Shown one piece after another: positions 45,401-53,822 of a stretch of 64,000 nt of DNA (positions within the stretch are counted from its first letter, which is position 1; the number at the start of each line of letters is the position of its first letter). The notes below the pieces were generated by a model. That model saw nothing but the letters and a program-made list of their open reading frames with translations, did no database searches and was not told where the DNA came from. Origin of the DNA: Streptomyces sulphureus DSM 40104 (lineage in GTDB: Bacteria > Actinomycetota > Actinomycetes > Streptomycetales > Streptomycetaceae); contig NZ_KB905814.1 in assembly GCF_000381025.1 (NCBI RefSeq), positions 828,985-892,984 of the forward strand, given 5' to 3'. The translations under genes and the position numbers were made by a program.

Positions 45401-46469
45401 CCTGGTGATCGCCACCACCCGCTGGGTGGAGCTCTCGGCCGCGATCCGCGACCAGGCAGCGACGCGGCTGGAGTTGCGCATGGGCGACCCGCTCGACTCG
45501 GAGATCAACACCCGCAAGGCCCGGGACGTGCCGCACGCCGGCGGTCGCGGACTGACCGCCGACAGCAAGCTCCACTTCCTCGCGGCGCTTCCCCGCGTCG
45601 ACGGGCAGGGGAGCGTGGACGACCTCGCCGTGGGCGTCGGGGAGTTCGTCGCCAAGGCCGCCGCCGCCTGGCAGGGAGAGGCGGCGCCGAAGGTCCGCAT
45701 GCTGCCCCAACGGCTGCCGGCCGCCGAGCTGCCGGAGCCGGTGGCCACCGAGGGCGGCGGGATGAAGCTCGCCCTCGGCCTGGACCAGGAGGGGCTGAAC
45801 CCCGTGTGGCACGACTTCAGCCGCACGCCCCACCTGGTGGTCGTCGGCGACACGGAGAGCGGGAAGACCAACGTGCTGCGGCGGATGGCCGAGGCGATCG
45901 CCGCGCAGTACACGCCCGACGAGGCGAAGTTGATCGTCGTCGACTACCGCAGGGAGCTCGTGGAGGCCGTACCCGAGGAGCACCGCCTCGCGCACGTCGT
46001 CTCGCTGGACAACCTCAAGGACACGGTGAACGGCGTCGCCCGGGCGATGCAGACCCGCCGTCCGGGCCCCGAGATCGCACCGGCCCGGATGCGGCAGTGC
46101 GACTGGTGGACGGGACCCCGGCTGTTCATCCTCGTCGACGACTACGACCTGGTGGCCGGCAACTCCTTCCAGAGCCCCTTCGAGGAGGTCTTCGACGACC
46201 TGCCGCTCGGCTTCGAGGTCGGCCTCCACCTCGTCGTCGCACGCAGCGCGATGGGCGCCGGACGCGGCCTCAACGAGGCGCTGCTGCGACGGCTGGACGA
46301 GAACAACAACCCGGCGCTGCTGATGTCCTGTCCGCCCTCGGAGGGCTACATGTTCGGGAACATCAAGCCCCGCAACCTGCCGCCGGGCCGCGCGCTGCAC
46401 ATCGCCCGCCGCCGGGCGAACCTGATGCAGCTCGGGATGGCCGCCGAGGAGGAGGCGGAGGAGAGCTGA
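42480..46469 (+). CDS. eccC: Type VII secretion motor ATPase EccC
   Basis: A 1329-residue FtsK/SpoIIIE-type motor that recruits and drives substrates through the ESX channel. Two N-terminal transmembrane helices (about 40-90, FWTYLPMALMSLSMMMMMLRMG then MYLAMGMMMLAASAMLVGQF) are followed by three ATPase domains. The P-loops are GATGSGKS (483-490), GGSQSGKST (835-843) and GDTESGKT (1123-1130). VVVDEF and FVLVDFKGG are the Walker B and hexamer signatures of the first domain. It is a single-chain EccC (EccCa and EccCb not split). The start is TTG 42480, chosen because AGGAGG is 8 bases upstream; GTG 42486 is too far away. Its C-terminal domain probably binds Esx signals. Confidence 0.96.
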   Translation: MSVVLFRRPARRRGPEMPEGQLSLQEPPALAESVPDTSSFWTYLPMALMSLSMMMMMLRMGGGSGGTFMYLAMGMMMLAASAMLVGQFMRKSSERKQRLKGERRDYLRYLTQMRKQVKQTIAEQQRALAWRHPEPASLRSLVGTTRLWERRPDHEDFGEVRLAIGEQQLAVTLTPVSTRPVEDLEPLCAHALRRFIRAYSTVPDQPIGLYLRSSARVMLRGEDESLRDLVRAMLCQLAVFHAPEDLWIAVCAADERRGAWEWVKWLPHALHPHEEDGAGPVRRITSDVAELDDLLGPEFAERPSFEQDAVPGREEPYVVVILDGVTMPPDHRWGGPGFRNAVLVDLAESLEWRPGRNTLRLAVDAEEVGLVRTDRSRKERTTALGAPDRVGAVAAESLARLISASRINVGADIAQPLDSETELTTLLGIPDLRRHVPQTLWDKHTGAARLRVPIAVGADGRPVELDIKESAQGGMGPHGMLIGATGSGKSELLRTLVLGLALTNSSEALNFVLVDFKGGATFLGLDSLPHTSAVITNLADEVALVERMQDAIHGELLRRQELLRAAGNYTSALEYERARAQGADLDPLPSLFVVVDEFSELLAAHREFMDLFVMIGRLGRSLGVHLLLASQRLDEGRMHQLESHLSYRVGLRTFSAMESRGVLGVPDAYQLPAQPGSGFLKSGVESLLRFRAAYSSGTYKQRASNAVRARVASQVVPWTSNWVVPRSLPQTVPEPQPEEEAEGTEQTLLDVAVDRLHDAGPPAHQVWLPPLDAPSALDELLGGVRTDAERGLTGADWPTGNLRVPVGIVDKPFEQRRDPLVVDLSGSGGHVAIAGGSQSGKSTLTRTLISSLALTHTAREVQFYCLDFGGGGLSQFNGLPHVSGVAARLDPERVNRTVSEVMGLLAWREQFFVDHTVESMSSYRRRRAAGEFPEDKHGDVFLVVDGWATVRQDYDGLLPKFNELAARGLNYGIHLVIATTRWVELSAAIRDQAATRLELRMGDPLDSEINTRKARDVPHAGGRGLTADSKLHFLAALPRVDGQGSVDDLAVGVGEFVAKAAAAWQGEAAPKVRMLPQRLPAAELPEPVATEGGGMKLALGLDQEGLNPVWHDFSRTPHLVVVGDTESGKTNVLRRMAEAIAAQYTPDEAKLIVVDYRRELVEAVPEEHRLAHVVSLDNLKDTVNGVARAMQTRRPGPEIAPARMRQCDWWTGPRLFILVDDYDLVAGNSFQSPFEEVFDDLPLGFEVGLHLVVARSAMGAGRGLNEALLRRLDENNNPALLMSCPPSEGYMFGNIKPRNLPPGRALHIARRRANLMQLGMAAEEEAEES

Positions 46470-46483
46470 GGCGCCCGCGGCCC

Positions 46484-46513
46484 GCCGCCTGCGGCCTCGC
46501 TGCGGTCGGCGGC
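46484..46513. terminator. Hairpin between convergent eccC and mycP
   Basis: The 78-bp gap between the two convergent stops is extremely GC-rich and contains GCCGCC (46484-46489) pairing with GGCGGC (46508-46513), with further partial pairing inside. It is a probable bidirectional terminator. Confidence 0.45.
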
Positions 46514-46547
46514 GCCGGGGCGGCCCGCCGGCGCCACCGCGACCGGG

Positions 46548-47747
46548 TCAGCGGCGGCGCGGCCGCACGGGACGCGGGCCACCGCCGCGCGCACGGGACA
46601 CCGCGAACGCCACCCACGCCACCACGAGCAGCGCCGCGCCACCGCCCAGGCCGAGCACCAGGGCCCGGTGCGCGGCGCCGTCGGCGTCCGAGGTGTCCCG
46701 CAGGGTCACCGGGTCCGGCGCGCCCCCGCCCGCCGCGCGCGCCCCGTCGTCCGCCACGCCGGTGACGGCGGCGTACGGGTCGAGCTGGGGAACGCTGCCG
46801 GGGTAGGCGGTCGTCAGGAGCCGACGGGCGACGGCGTCCGGGGACTCCTTCGGGTGCTCGGCGCGTACCAGTGCCGCCGCACCGCCGACGAAGCCGGCCG
46901 CGAGCGAGGCCCCCTCGCCGAGGTAACTCCCCTTCCCCTTGGCCCCGTTGGCGACGACGTCGACTCCGGGCGCCGCCAGGTCGGCTTCCGGAGTTCGCAG
47001 CGCGTCCTCCGGGCGGCCGCCGTCGGAGTCCATCTCGACGACGGAGAGCACACCGGGTTCCGCCGCCGGCCAGTACCGTCGGCTCGGCGGCGGCTCGTCC
47101 GTCGAGCGCGCCGGCGGATCGGGAGCGGCGGCGGCCACCACGAGCACGCCTGCCGCCCTCGCCTCCCGCACCGACTGGGCCACGCGCTGGTTGCGCTGCT
47201 CCAAAGCGACCGAGACCACCGCCACCTCGACGCGCGCCGCCACGGCCGCGTCGAGCGCGGCGGCGACCCTGCCGGCGTCCGGCTCCCCGTGTGCGTCCGT
47301 GCCCCGCAAGCCCAACACCCGTGCCTCGGGGGCGAGTCCACCGAGGTCGACGTCGCCTGCGGCGGCGCCCGCCACCAGTCCGGCGACGAACGTGCCGTGG
47401 CCGACGCAGTCCCCCGCGTCGCTCCCGGACGCCACCCGGCCACCGAACTGCCCGGCGGTCGGGGCGATCCCGGTGTCGACGACGGCGACGGTCGTGCCCG
47501 CGCCCCCGCCGCGGGACCTGAGCTTGTTCAGGTCGAGTCGCTGCCGCGCCCAGTCCTGCCGCTTCGCCGGCACCGTGGAAGCGGGGGTGCAGTCGGGGCT
47601 CGCCCCGGGATCGATGCGCGAAGGCATCGCGGGGAGCTTCTGCCCCTCCTCCGCACGTTGCTCGCCCGGTGCGGGAGAGGACCCCAGGAGCAGCGCCACG
47701 ACGGCGAGTCCGGACACCGTCGCCGAGCGGCGCCCACGAGCGCTCAC
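46548..47747 (-). CDS. mycP: Mycosin (MycP), membrane-anchored subtilisin of type VII system
   Basis: A 399-residue exported serine protease that stabilises the ESX complex. A signal sequence (about 6-25) is followed by Asp91 in VVDTG, His117 in GHGTFVAG and Ser281 in GASLAAG. A C-terminal transmembrane helix (about 365-388) and basic tail complete the mycosin layout. The segment normally carrying the oxyanion Asn (VVAAAGN) reads VVAAAAPD here. GTG 47747 overlaps the upstream stop (GTGA), so it is translationally coupled to the AAA+ gene. Confidence 0.9.
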   Translation of the reverse strand: MSARGRRSATVSGLAVVALLLGSSPAPGEQRAEEGQKLPAMPSRIDPGASPDCTPASTVPAKRQDWARQRLDLNKLRSRGGGAGTTVAVVDTGIAPTAGQFGGRVASGSDAGDCVGHGTFVAGLVAGAAAGDVDLGGLAPEARVLGLRGTDAHGEPDAGRVAAALDAAVAARVEVAVVSVALEQRNQRVAQSVREARAAGVLVVAAAAPDPPARSTDEPPPSRRYWPAAEPGVLSVVEMDSDGGRPEDALRTPEADLAAPGVDVVANGAKGKGSYLGEGASLAAGFVGGAAALVRAEHPKESPDAVARRLLTTAYPGSVPQLDPYAAVTGVADDGARAAGGGAPDPVTLRDTSDADGAAHRALVLGLGGGAALLVVAWVAFAVSRARGGGPRPVRPRRR

Positions 47748-50700
47748 GCGGACGCCCTGGGAGTCGTCTCCAGGTCCTCCGGCAGCAGCAGTCTCAGATC
47801 GTCCAGGGTGGGCGAGGCGAGTGCACTGAGCCTGCCCGCCTGGCGGGTGACCATCGACTCGACGATCTGCCGGGCGAGCCGCGCGTTTCCGAAGGTGCGG
47901 TCCCGCGGCAGCGCGTCGAAGTGGCCCTTGAGCAACGCACCGGTGCCGGCGGCGCATTCGTACCCCATGGCCTCCGCCTGGGCCCGCACGATCGTGACCA
48001 ACTCCTCGGAGGAGTAGTCGGGGAAGGCGATCCGGCGTGTGAACCGGGAGGAGAGGCCCGGGTTGGAGGAGAGGAAGTGCTCCATCTCGTCGGTGTAGCC
48101 GGCGACGATCACGGCGATCTCGTCGCGGTGGTCCTCCATCAGCTTCAACAGCGTGTCGACGGCCTCCTGGCCGAAGTCGTTCCCGCCGCCGGACGGCGTG
48201 AGCGTGTACGCCTCGTCGACGAAGAGCACCCCGCCCTTCGCCCGGTCGAAGACCTCCGTCGTGAGCTGCGCGGTGTGCCCGACGTACCGCCCGACGAGGT
48301 CGGCGCGGGAGACCTCCACCAACTGCCCGCTGCTGAGGACCCCCAACTGCACCAGGATCTCCCCGTAGAGCCGGGCCACGGTGGTCTTGCCGGTGCCGGG
48401 CGGCCCGGTGAAGACCAGGTGGTGGCTGATCGACGGCACCGGCAGGCCGGCCTTCGCCCGCTGCCGGGAGGTGGTGAGCAGGTTCACCAGGTTGGTGACG
48501 TCCTGCTTGACCTCCGCGAGACCCACCATGTCGCCGAGGCTGGCGAGCGGGTCCGGGCGGTCGGACGCCTCCGTTTCGACGGCCGCCGAGGCGGAGACGT
48601 CCTCCGGCAGCAGCAGCCGCAGTTCGTGCTCGTCGACCTTGGCCTGGGAGGCGAGTCGCATCGCCTGCCGGTCCACCATCTCCTCGAACACCCCGCGCGC
48701 GGCACGGCCGTTGCCGAATCCGGCGTCCCGCGGCATCCGCGTGAAGTGCGTCGCCAACGCCTCGCTGGTGCCCTCGCCGAGCTCGTACTGGTGCGCGGCG
48801 CACATGCTCTCCATGATCTGGATGAGCTCCTCGACGGTGTAGTTCTCGAACTCCACCGTGCGCGAGAACCGGGAGGCGAGGCCCGGGTTGGAACCGAGGA
48901 AGTCCGTCATCTCCTCGGAGTAGCCGGCGACGATCACGACGACGTCGTCCCTGTGGTCCTCCATCAGCTTCAGCAGCGTGTCCACGGCCTCTCTGCCGAA
49001 GTCCGCGCCGCCGTGGCCGCCGTCCGAGGTGAGCGCGTACGCCTCGTCGATGAACAGGACGCCGCCGAGCGCCCGGTTGAAGGTCTCCGTCGCCTTGATC
49101 GCTGTGCCGCCGACCACCTGCGCGACCAGGTCCGCGCGCGAGACCTCGACGAGGTGGCCGCTGCGCAGCGACCCCAACTCCGCGAGAATCGCGCCGTAGA
49201 GCCGCGCCACGGTCGTCTTGCCGGTGCCGGGCGGGCCCGCGAAGACCAGGTGACGGCTCATCGGCGGCGCGGACATGCCCAACTGCTCCCGGCGCTGCGC
49301 GAGTTGCGTCAGGTTCACCAGGGTGCGCACCTGTTGCTTGACGTTCTCCAGCCCGATCAGGTCGTTGAGCTCGGCGAGCGGACCGGCGTCCCTGGTGGGC
49401 TGGCCCTCCTCGGCGGCGCCTGTGCCGGCGGGGTCCGTGTTCTCGGCGTCGCCCGTGCCCCAGGCGTCGCGCTTGCCGTTGTCGATGCTCGACAGCCCCT
49501 CCACCGCGAGGCGTTCGCCGACGGCCGTCTGCACCAGGCCGGCACCCGTGTTCTCCCGCGCCGTGCAGTTCAGCAGCGAGACCGGCTGCGTCGACTCCAC
49601 CCGGAAGCCGTCCTTCTGACCGCTGCTCGCCTCGCAGGTGTTCAACGAGCCCAGGCTGCCCTCCCGCAGCAGGAAACCGTGCCCGGTGCAGGCGTGCGCC
49701 GTACTGCGGCTGGCGATGCACTCGCCGCCCTGCGCCACCACGAACCCGTCCGTCGCCGCCGCCTTCACCCGCACGTCACGCGCGGTGAGATTGCCGCCCT
49801 CCTCGACGAGCACACCGGCCGCACCGCTCTCCGAGACGCCGCTGTCCGCGAAGTAGAACGTCGCGCCGGAGCCGACGCGTATCCCCGCTTCCGTCGGACG
49901 GACGATCTCGCACTCCTCCGCCCGGCCCCGAGCGTTCTCCAGCGCGCTGATCCCGTCGCCGGACGCCTCGACCAACCGCGTACGGCGCAGCATCGGGTTG
50001 GCACCGCCGCGCACCGCGACGGCGGGAGCGCCGCCGATCACCTCCAGCCGGTCCAACTCGGCCGCCGAGTCCTCCTCCAGGAGCACCGCGGGTCCCTCGC
50101 AGTCCCGCACGGTGAGTCCGACGAGCGCCGGTGAGGCCGCACCCGCGACGCGCACCCCCGCGCCCTGCGCGGAGTCCACCCAGCAGTCCTCCAGCGTGCC
50201 GCGCGCGTTGGCGGTGACGAGCACGCCGCCGCCGCGGGTCCTGGAGGTGCGGCACCGGCGCAGCATCGGGTCGGTGCCCTCGGCGAGGACGAGGCCGAGC
50301 GCGGACGCACCGGTGACCCGGACGTCCTCCAGCGTGGTGCGGGCACCGCTGGTGATGTGGACACCGGTGCTGGTGTCGTGGACTACCGAGCGCACGACCT
50401 TGGTGGTGCAGCGGTCCTCCAACGCCACCGACGGCTTGTCGGTCGAGGAGATGTCGCAGTCCTCCACCGTGCCCCGCGCCTGCCCGTTGGCGAGCAGCCC
50501 GTTGCCCCGTGCGTCCCTGATCGTGCAGTCCCTGATGCGGGCGTCGCCCTGCTCCGCGAGCACCACGCCGCTCGTCGCCACGTGTTGGACGGTGCAGGAC
50601 TCGACGGAGCTCTCCGAGGCCGACATCACGACGACCCCGGCGCCGCCGCGCGGGTTGCTCACCCGGCAGTCGCGCAGCGCCAACGCCCCCGAGCCCGCGG

Positions 50701-51052
50701 CCAGCAGCGCCGTCCACGCGGCGCCTGTGATCTCGCAGCCGTCCAACGCCGCCTGCCCGCGCCGCACGTCGACCGTGGGCTGCTCGGCGTCCTTCCCGTG
50801 CAGCGTCAGCTCGGTGAGCATCACCGCGTCGGTGCGCAGCGACAGCGCGCTTCCCGAGTCCGGGCATATCTCGACCGAACCGCGGCCCTCCGCCGCGGTG
50901 ATGGTGACCCGGGTGTGGATCATCAGGTTCTCGACGTAGGTCCCCGGCGTGACGCTGATCACCGCCCCGACGCGAGCCGCGGCCAGCGCCGCTGAGATGG
51001 TGGGGTAGCGGTCGGTGTCCCGGGAACCGACCGTCAGTACCTGACGCGACAC
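47744..51052 (-). CDS. Right-handed beta-helix protein fused to two EccA/CbbX-type AAA+ domains
   Basis: A 1102-residue protein. About residues 1-510 are parallel beta-helix repeats in which short strands recur with patterns like GVVLAEQGDARIRDCTIRDARGNGL. Two AAA+ domains of CbbX/EccA type follow, with P-loops GPPGTGKTT at Lys612 and Lys889, sensor and Walker B blocks GGVLFIDEAYAL and GGVLFVDEAYTL, and pore-type loops. EccA of mycobacteria has N-terminal TPR repeats and one AAA+ domain, so here the adaptor part is a beta-helix and the motor is doubled. It probably acts in the cytosol on substrates or their chaperones. GTG 51052 has AAGGAGG upstream. The frame upstream of that is not conserved. 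Confidence 0.9.
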   Translation of the reverse strand: MSRQVLTVGSRDTDRYPTISAALAAARVGAVISVTPGTYVENLMIHTRVTITAAEGRGSVEICPDSGSALSLRTDAVMLTELTLHGKDAEQPTVDVRRGQAALDGCEITGAAWTALLAAGSGALALRDCRVSNPRGGAGVVVMSASESSVESCTVQHVATSGVVLAEQGDARIRDCTIRDARGNGLLANGQARGTVEDCDISSTDKPSVALEDRCTTKVVRSVVHDTSTGVHITSGARTTLEDVRVTGASALGLVLAEGTDPMLRRCRTSRTRGGGVLVTANARGTLEDCWVDSAQGAGVRVAGAASPALVGLTVRDCEGPAVLLEEDSAAELDRLEVIGGAPAVAVRGGANPMLRRTRLVEASGDGISALENARGRAEECEIVRPTEAGIRVGSGATFYFADSGVSESGAAGVLVEEGGNLTARDVRVKAAATDGFVVAQGGECIASRSTAHACTGHGFLLREGSLGSLNTCEASSGQKDGFRVESTQPVSLLNCTARENTGAGLVQTAVGERLAVEGLSSIDNGKRDAWGTGDAENTDPAGTGAAEEGQPTRDAGPLAELNDLIGLENVKQQVRTLVNLTQLAQRREQLGMSAPPMSRHLVFAGPPGTGKTTVARLYGAILAELGSLRSGHLVEVSRADLVAQVVGGTAIKATETFNRALGGVLFIDEAYALTSDGGHGGADFGREAVDTLLKLMEDHRDDVVVIVAGYSEEMTDFLGSNPGLASRFSRTVEFENYTVEELIQIMESMCAAHQYELGEGTSEALATHFTRMPRDAGFGNGRAARGVFEEMVDRQAMRLASQAKVDEHELRLLLPEDVSASAAVETEASDRPDPLASLGDMVGLAEVKQDVTNLVNLLTTSRQRAKAGLPVPSISHHLVFTGPPGTGKTTVARLYGEILVQLGVLSSGQLVEVSRADLVGRYVGHTAQLTTEVFDRAKGGVLFVDEAYTLTPSGGGNDFGQEAVDTLLKLMEDHRDEIAVIVAGYTDEMEHFLSSNPGLSSRFTRRIAFPDYSSEELVTIVRAQAEAMGYECAAGTGALLKGHFDALPRDRTFGNARLARQIVESMVTRQAGRLSALASPTLDDLRLLLPEDLETTPRASA

Positions 51053-51192
51053 GCACGAACCTCCTTGCCTGAGCGGCGCGTTGCCCGACGGAGCCCCACG
51101 GCGGGGAGTCTCCACGGTCCGATCATGTCAGGAGGACTCCGACCGGCGACGCGCGGCCATGCGTTGCCGGAGGGCGGGGCGTCCTCGCATCC

Positions 51193-52347
51193 TCAGTTCC
51201 ACTTCTGGTTGTCCGTGCCGGTGCACTTGAACAGGATGATCTTCGTGCCCGACCCGGTGTTGGCGTCCTTGGCTCCTGCGCACATCCCCACGGAGGTGTT
51301 GACCAGGTCACGCGCCTCGTTCACGACGAACTTCTGGGCGTTGGAACCGTTGCAGTTCCAGAGCTGGATCTGGGTGTCATTGCTGAAGTTGCTGCCCCGC
51401 ACGTCCATGCACTTGCCGCCGATGCGCAGTGTCCCGTCCTCGGCGGCCCGCCACTGCTGCGCGTTCCCCCCGTTGCAGTTCCACAACTGAAGTTCCGCAC
51501 CGTCGTTGAACCCGCTGTTCGGGACGTCGATGCAGAGGCCGGACTTGTGTCCGCGCAGCGCCATCGGCGCCCCCATCGCCACACCGGACTTCGCCTTGGA
51601 CTTCGCGGGCTTCTTCTCCTTCTCGCCCTCGTCCTTCTTCTCCGCCTTCGGCTTCTCCTCCTTCTCCTCCTTCGGCTCGGTCTTCGCCTCAGCCGCCGGC
51701 TGCTCCTCGCCGCCGGCCTCCGACTTCTCCTGCTTCGGCTTCTCCTGCTTCGGCTCCGCCTCGGTGTCGGCCTCGTACCGGCCTGCGCGGTCCGCTTCGT
51801 CGTCGTTGAGGACCGTGCCGGCGGTGGGTTCCGTCTTGGACGAGGACTTGTCCGAGTTCCAGCCGAGCACCGCCAACGGCACCGACAGCAGCAGAACCCC
51901 CGCCACCGCGGCGCCGGCGAGCGCAGCCCGGTTCGGCCTGCCGACCGGGGTGCTGCGCGGGGTCTTGCCGATGGCCGTCGTGCCCATGCTCCGGACGAGG
52001 CGAGGCAGCCGGCTCTGCTTTGCGGCCGCCGCGTCCGAGTCGAGCTCCTCGTCCGCCTTCTCGGTGGCGTCGGGGGCGGCGGCACCATCCGCGTCCGACT
52101 CGTCTCGACTCGCGGACTGTGTGCCCTTTTGGGGCTCCTTGGCCTCCTTGGCCTTCTCGTTCTCCACCGCTCTGACGGCCCGCGCGAGGGCGCTGCCCTC
52201 CTCCTTCGACGCCGCGGAGGCGTCGCCCTGCACGACGCCGGGCTCAACGCCGGGCTCGGCCTCGGGCTGGACGGCCTCGGGCGAACCGTCGGCTCCGCCC
52301 TGCGCTCCTGCCGAGGAAGCAGTGGACTTTGGGGACGAGGGTGTCAC
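51193..52347 (-). CDS. Membrane-anchored ricin-type beta-trefoil lectin
   Basis: A 384-residue protein with an acidic cytoplasmic N-terminal region (about 1-135), one transmembrane helix (about 140-163, ALAGAAVAGVLLLSVPLAVLGW), a long Lys/Glu-rich extracellular stalk (about 185-255), and a C-terminal ricin-B beta-trefoil with QxW-type repeats (QLWNCNGGNAQQW, QLWNCNGSNAQKF, CTGTDNQKWN). It probably binds sugars at the cell surface. It is the first of three leftward genes with the beta-helix/AAA+ and mycosin genes, with a 140-bp gap. GTG 52347 follows GGAGGACACC; a TTG nine codons upstream has no ribosome binding site. Confidence 0.85.
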   Translation of the reverse strand: MTPSSPKSTASSAGAQGGADGSPEAVQPEAEPGVEPGVVQGDASAASKEEGSALARAVRAVENEKAKEAKEPQKGTQSASRDESDADGAAAPDATEKADEELDSDAAAAKQSRLPRLVRSMGTTAIGKTPRSTPVGRPNRAALAGAAVAGVLLLSVPLAVLGWNSDKSSSKTEPTAGTVLNDDEADRAGRYEADTEAEPKQEKPKQEKSEAGGEEQPAAEAKTEPKEEKEEKPKAEKKDEGEKEKKPAKSKAKSGVAMGAPMALRGHKSGLCIDVPNSGFNDGAELQLWNCNGGNAQQWRAAEDGTLRIGGKCMDVRGSNFSNDTQIQLWNCNGSNAQKFVVNEARDLVNTSVGMCAGAKDANTGSGTKIILFKCTGTDNQKWN

Positions 52348-53057
52348 GGTGTCCTCCGGTGTGCGTGCGGCCAAGGGCCCCGTTCGGATCGGTCGGCAGG
52401 CACGCCGGCGGGAGAGTCGACGGACGGCCCGTCGGCTGCGGCCCTACGGAGCGCCTCCGGAATCTCCACGAAATGTGCTGCGGGAAGCACTGCGTCGCCC
52501 GACGGCTGACGAACACGCAGAGTCGCCGCGGTTTCGGCGCCCTTGTCCGCGACTATTTCGCCGGACGCCATCTCCACCTGCCTCGGATACGGGATCGGTC
52601 ACAGGGCCAAGGAATCTACGTCCCAACACAATGCCATGCGCACCGAGTTGACGGTGCATTGCGTATTGATCTGTAACACTCGCCCACCGCTCCCGGTCGG
52701 TTATCGATCGTCCACGCTCCCCGACACAAGGCGCATCCCTTTCGTCACTCCTGCTCGCGGACACCGCCGCACCGGACGGGCCGCTTTCAGCAGTGGGACG
52801 GGCCGAGTTCGGGAACGGCGTCGTCGCCCGGTTGCTCGCCCTGGGCGTGCCGCGGGAAGGCCGACGCGCCGGCACGGGAGCGGCTTCGGACTGAGGGCAG
52901 GATAGTCGATGCCTTCGCAGCGCCGGGGGTCGGAGTCCCGCACCGGACCGCGTCGCCGGGCGGCGTTCACACTCACCGGCGGAAACCCAGGTGACCGCAC
53001 CCGGCTCGAACCGGTCGTGGGCCGGACCCGGGATCACGCGGCTCGGCCCGTGCGCGC
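52348..53057. other. Gene-free stretch between type VII locus and metal region
   Basis: About 710 bp. No frame looks like a protein. The portion from 52600 to 52700 is less GC-rich and probably holds the promoter of the lectin gene. I see no operator, terminator hairpin or mobile-element end. Confidence 0.55.
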
Positions 53058-53732
53058 TCACTGGGGCGTGCGGCGGATGAGTAGCACGTGGTCGGTCACG
53101 GTGGCGGTCTGCCCCTGCGGGCCGGTTGCTTCCCGCCGGGGCCGCTGGGCCCGTTCAACACCCCAAGTGGCGGTGGGGAGTTCGAGCCCGGCATGGATCT
53201 CCTCCGGGGTGGGAAAATGTGTCTCCGGGTCCTGGTTCCACGACCAGGGCGCCACGGATGCGTGGTCCACGACCAGGAGGCGGCCACCGGGATTGAGCGC
53301 CTGTGCCGCGGCGCGCAGGACCGCCGAACGTGGCAGCTCGAAGGGCGTGTGCAGGTACTGCGCCGAAACCAGGTCGAATCCGCCTTCCGGAAACGAGTGC
53401 GCCAGGTCGTGTTGCTCAGCGGTGACGAGATCTCCGAGACCGGCCTCCTGCGCGACTCGCCGGGTTTGCTCGACCGCGGTGGCTGAGATGTCCACCGCGG
53501 TGACCCGCCACCCACGGCGAGCGAGCCACAGGGCGTCACCGCCCGTCCCGCATCCGAGATCGAGTGCGGTACCGACCGGCAGGCACTGTGCCACCTCCAC
53601 CAGCAACGGGTTGGCGCGGGTCCCCCAAAGGGCCCGGTTCTCCCGGTGCTCGCGGTACAGATTCTCCCAGAACTCCTCAGGCTCCCGCCCTTCCGTATCA
53701 CCGAGCGCGTTCTTTCCTGAATCCGCTGTCAT
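53058..53732 (-). CDS. Class I SAM-dependent methyltransferase
   Basis: A 224-residue small-molecule methyltransferase with Rossmann motif LDLGCGTGGDALWLARRGW (about 57-75), motif II AVDIS, and post-II HDLAHSFPEGGFDLVSAQYLH. N-terminal FWENLYREHRENRALWGTRAN resembles thiopurine-methyltransferase-like enzymes that act on S, Se or Te compounds, but the substrate is unknown. It lies 90 bp downstream of the MFS gene on the same strand and is taken as the last gene of the putative Zur-controlled leftward operon, where it may methylate the product or detoxify an intermediate. Confidence 0.85.
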   Translation of the reverse strand: MTADSGKNALGDTEGREPEEFWENLYREHRENRALWGTRANPLLVEVAQCLPVGTALDLGCGTGGDALWLARRGWRVTAVDISATAVEQTRRVAQEAGLGDLVTAEQHDLAHSFPEGGFDLVSAQYLHTPFELPRSAVLRAAAQALNPGGRLLVVDHASVAPWSWNQDPETHFPTPEEIHAGLELPTATWGVERAQRPRREATGPQGQTATVTDHVLLIRRTPQ

Positions 53733-53822
53733 ATACCGTGCCTTCCGTGCCTCAGCCGACGTGAAGTTCTGTCGTGTGCGGAGCGGCTACCCGACCGCAG
53801 TCCTTTCCGGGGCGGACACCTC

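Noticed and set aside
46668..50134. Long + strand frames opposite mycP and the beta-helix/AAA+ gene
   Set aside because: They show no recognisable motif. The - strand frames carry catalytic triads and P-loops.
52444..53061. Open frame of 205 codons on the - strand
   Set aside because: No motif, Arg/Ser/Pro-rich, no ribosome binding site. Treated as intergenic.
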